Source: Photobacterium aquimaris
GTDB taxonomy: Bacteria; Pseudomonadota; Gammaproteobacteria; Enterobacterales; Vibrionaceae
NCBI RefSeq assembly: GCF_002954455.1
Contig: NZ_MSCC01000001.1
Coordinates: forward strand, 976,631-1,040,630
Length of the DNA stretch: 64,000 nt
Direction: 5' to 3'
Shown here: in pieces, positions 62,349 through 64,000 of the stretch
Position numbering within the stretch: position 1 is the first letter of the stretch
How the letters are laid out: every line of letters starts with the position of its first letter
The notes under the pieces: model-generated
Told to the model about the DNA's origin: nothing
What the model saw: the letters and a program-made list of their open reading frames with translations, nothing else
Database searches by the model: none
Program-made: the position numbers and the translations under genes

Positions 62349-63320
62349 TTATTTATTTAATATGTTTGATAATGGACTTCTTACACCATTAGCTCCGTGA
62401 TTTAAAACGTGTGTATAGATTTGTGTTGTTTTAAGATCACTATGCCCTAGTTGCTCTTGAACGGTACGAATATCTGCACCAGATTCAAGTAAATGAGTAG
62501 CAAAAGAGTGCCGTAATGTGTGGCATGAAATGTTTTTTTTAATATTTGATTTTTTAGCTGCATTTTTTAAACAACGTCTAATTGTCGTTTCATCTATATG
62601 ATGACGTCTAATTTCTTTTGTTGCAGGATCTTCTGATAATTTATAAGAAGGGAATAAGAATTGCCAAAGAAAATCTTTTGATGCTGAAGGATATTTTATA
62701 TTTAAAGCATGAGGTAACCATACGCCACAAAATTGTTTATTTAAAATATCTTGTTTAAAGTAATTATGAACTATTTGTTGTTGTGCTTTTAATGCTGGAA
62801 TTAATTCAGGTGCTAATGTTACACGACGATTTTTATTTCCTTTTGATAACCAAATCATTATTGACTGATAATCATAGTCAATATCTTTTATTCTAAGATA
62901 AAGTAACTCACTAATACGAAGACCACTACCATACATAAGCTGAATTGGTAGTTTATAGTGGGGGTCAATAAACTGAAAAAGATAAGCTATTTCTTTCTGT
63001 GTTAAAACGACGGGTAATTTTCGGGAATATTTAGCACGAGAAAACCTGAGTTTTTGAGATAATGGTCTTTTAATAATATGTAAATATAAAAATATAAGTG
63101 CATTAAGGGCTGTAGCTTGTGTTTTTGCTGCAACATTTCTTTGATTGGCTAAATAAGACAGAAATTGTTCAACATCATCATTGCCTAATTTATCAGGATG
63201 TTTTTTATTATGGAATAAAATATAGTTTTTTATCCAATATAAGTAACTTTCAACGGTACGTTTAGCGTAGTTTTTTTGATACATGTATTCTTTTATATAA
63301 GTTAGAAAGAGAGAAGCCAT
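62349..63320 (-). CDS. intI: Chromosomal integron integrase (IntI-type tyrosine recombinase)
   Basis: 323 residues. Tyrosine-recombinase catalytic residues are visible: GSGLRISELLYLR (Arg), HTLRHSFATHLLESG (His/Arg box II) and TTQIYTHV (nucleophile Tyr302). Before box II there is the extra helix region characteristic of integron integrases (YPSASKDFLWQFLFPS and EIRRHHIDETTIRR), and the C-terminus GANGVRSPLSN is typical of IntI. It excises and inserts gene cassettes at attI/attC. AGGTG precedes the ATG and a LexA-like box overlaps the promoter. Its orientation, away from the cassettes, is standard. Confidence 0.94.
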   Translation of the reverse strand: MASLFLTYIKEYMYQKNYAKRTVESYLYWIKNYILFHNKKHPDKLGNDDVEQFLSYLANQRNVAAKTQATALNALIFLYLHIIKRPLSQKLRFSRAKYSRKLPVVLTQKEIAYLFQFIDPHYKLPIQLMYGSGLRISELLYLRIKDIDYDYQSIMIWLSKGNKNRRVTLAPELIPALKAQQQIVHNYFKQDILNKQFCGVWLPHALNIKYPSASKDFLWQFLFPSYKLSEDPATKEIRRHHIDETTIRRCLKNAAKKSNIKKNISCHTLRHSFATHLLESGADIRTVQEQLGHSDLKTTQIYTHVLNHGANGVRSPLSNILNK

Positions 63321-63335
63321 ATTGCACCTTTTATA

Positions 63336-63351
63336 CTGCTAATACATACAG
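63336..63351. promoter_or_regulatory. LexA-like box upstream of intI
   Basis: CTGCTAATACATACAG, which differs from CTGT-N8-ACAG by one base (C for T), centred about 23 bases before the intI start. SOS control of integron integrases through LexA is established. Confidence 0.78.
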
Positions 63352-63518
63352 CAATTAGTATTAGTTAAAAAAGTAGCAACTAAAAGGCAGATGCCCGATT
63401 TTGTGACTTCTATCGGGCAAAAAATGTAATAATGTTTTTTGTATAATGACGAATGAAATACGGGCGCAGGTTCAAAGAACAAATTCGGGCAAGTTGTTAA
63501 TATAATAAGTTGTTATAC
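63352..63518. other. Presumed attI region
   Basis: Lies between intI and the first cassette, as attI must. It has an inverted repeat TGCCCGAT (63392-63399) / ATCGGGCA (63412-63419) and a direct repeat TCGGGCAA (63413-63420 and 63485-63492) that could bind IntI. The probable crossover core is GTTATAC at 63512-63518. The core deviates from GTTRRRY in one position. Confidence 0.6.
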
Positions 63519-64000
63519 CTTTTTCTGAAATAGGGAGATTTCAATGAAAATAATAGAATGTAAAATTAGTGAGTTAGATGACATTTCGGATTTATTCGAT
63601 ACTTATCGACAGTTTTACGGACAACGTGAGAATTTAGTTGAATCTCAACAGTTTATACTGGAACGATTAAATAGTGCTGATTCGGTAATTTTTATTGCTT
63701 ATTCGAGTGAGGATAAGCCGTTGGGTTTTGTTCAACTTTATCCTTCTTTTTCATCAGTTTCAATGCAGCGAATGTGGTATCTCAATGATTTGTTTGTTAA
63801 TGAATCAGCACGAAAACAAGGTGTTGCTCGGTCACTTCTTCAACGCGTAAAACAGTTTGCTATTGAAACGGGGGCTCTAACCGTGAAACTAGCTACTTCT
63901 GTTGATAATATAGAGGCTAAGTCTCTTTATATATCTGAAGGTTACGATAAAGTTGTTGCTTTTGAGCATTATACTCAAAGGGTAGTACAGGTATAACAGA
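63513..64000 (+). mobile_element. First integron gene cassette (attC truncated by window end)
   Basis: A single promoterless-looking gene bounded on the left by GTTATAC (63512-63518) and on the right, overlapping the stop codon, by GTATAAC (63991-63997), its exact reverse complement. This is the arrangement of an attI/attC core and the first core of the cassette's own attC. The rest of attC lies outside the window. Confidence 0.75.
63544..63996 (+). CDS. GNAT-family N-acetyltransferase, cassette-borne
   Basis: 150 residues, GNAT fold. The acetyl-CoA loop is LFVNESARKQGVARSLLQRV (R-x-x-G-x-A). It is followed by TVKLATSVDNIEAKSLYISEGY with the usual NxxAxxxY element. The acceptor substrate is unknown; GNAT cassettes are common in Vibrio integrons and include drug-, peptide- and toxin-modifying enzymes. 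AGGGAGA lies just before the ATG. It is the first and only complete gene of the array in view. Confidence 0.9.
   Translation: MKIIECKISELDDISDLFDTYRQFYGQRENLVESQQFILERLNSADSVIFIAYSSEDKPLGFVQLYPSFSSVSMQRMWYLNDLFVNESARKQGVARSLLQRVKQFAIETGALTVKLATSVDNIEAKSLYISEGYDKVVAFEHYTQRVVQV

Noticed and set aside
1..64000. CRISPR arrays, rRNA, tRNA, prophage and insertion sequences
   Set aside because: I saw no evenly spaced repeats, no tRNA/rRNA-like sequence, no phage structural genes and no transposase; the only mobile element supported is the integron at the right edge.

Overview
The window is a stretch of low-GC, AT-rich gammaproteobacterial chromosome. Gene content points to the family Vibrionaceae, most likely Photobacterium (Aliivibrio is a weaker alternative). 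The main pointers are a complete-looking syp (symbiosis polysaccharide) locus in Vibrio fischeri order, an AcfD/SslE-type lipoprotein, a tandem glycine riboswitch in front of an AGCS symporter, the fruR/fruBKA cluster, and a chromosomal-integron integrase with its first gene cassette at the right edge. The genus is inferred from gene content and base composition; no rRNA or tRNA gene is present to confirm it.

Layout. Positions 1-960 hold the 5' part of a Na+/alanine(glycine) symporter (minus strand) behind a tandem glycine riboswitch. Positions 960-11200 hold a secreted GH18 chitinase, a divergent AraC-type regulator with a degenerate receiver domain, a membrane J-domain protein, a broken HAD phosphatase, two membrane/exported hypotheticals and a 1.5-kaa AcfD/SslE-like M60 metalloprotease lipoprotein. 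Positions 11200-20820 hold a FUSC transporter, small unknown proteins, a second AGCS symporter, a secreted RNase T2, a small protein with an H-NS-linker-like tail, an ABC-2 exporter pair and a KorA-like small HTH protein. Positions 21100-26720 form a three-gene module of a coiled DUF2760-like membrane protein and two divergent Hsp70-like ATPases. yajD and an M50 site-2-protease-like gene follow.

Positions 28796-47810 (minus strand) are the syp biofilm/symbiosis exopolysaccharide locus: sypA-B-C-D-E, then G-H, I, K, L, M-N-O and P-Q-R. The hybrid kinase gene sypF and one glycosyltransferase (sypJ position) are absent, and sypK carries a one-base frameshift in a run of eight A. I find sigma-54 -24/-12 promoters before sypA, sypI, sypM (degenerate) and sypP, and TTCTCA-type inverted repeats resembling the SypG enhancer about 55-75 bp upstream of three of them. 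SypG (sigma-54 activator) would therefore drive the locus, SypE/SypA form the partner-switching brake, SypR/Q/P/N/I/H build the repeat unit, SypK/SypL flip and polymerise or ligate it, SypO sets length and SypC exports it.

Positions 48296-50420 carry two tandem LpxL-type lipid A acyltransferases. They are followed by a beta-barrel remnant, a serine-type HAAAP permease, yajQ, the Trp-type DAHP synthase aroH, a divergent stand-alone PEP-synthase C-terminal domain, and a second FUSC protein. fruR and fruBKA are divergent across three Cra/FruR operators. The last 1.7 kb is an integron platform: intI (minus) under a LexA-like box, a presumed attI region, and a first cassette encoding a GNAT acetyltransferase, bounded by GTTATAC and its exact inverse GTATAAC.
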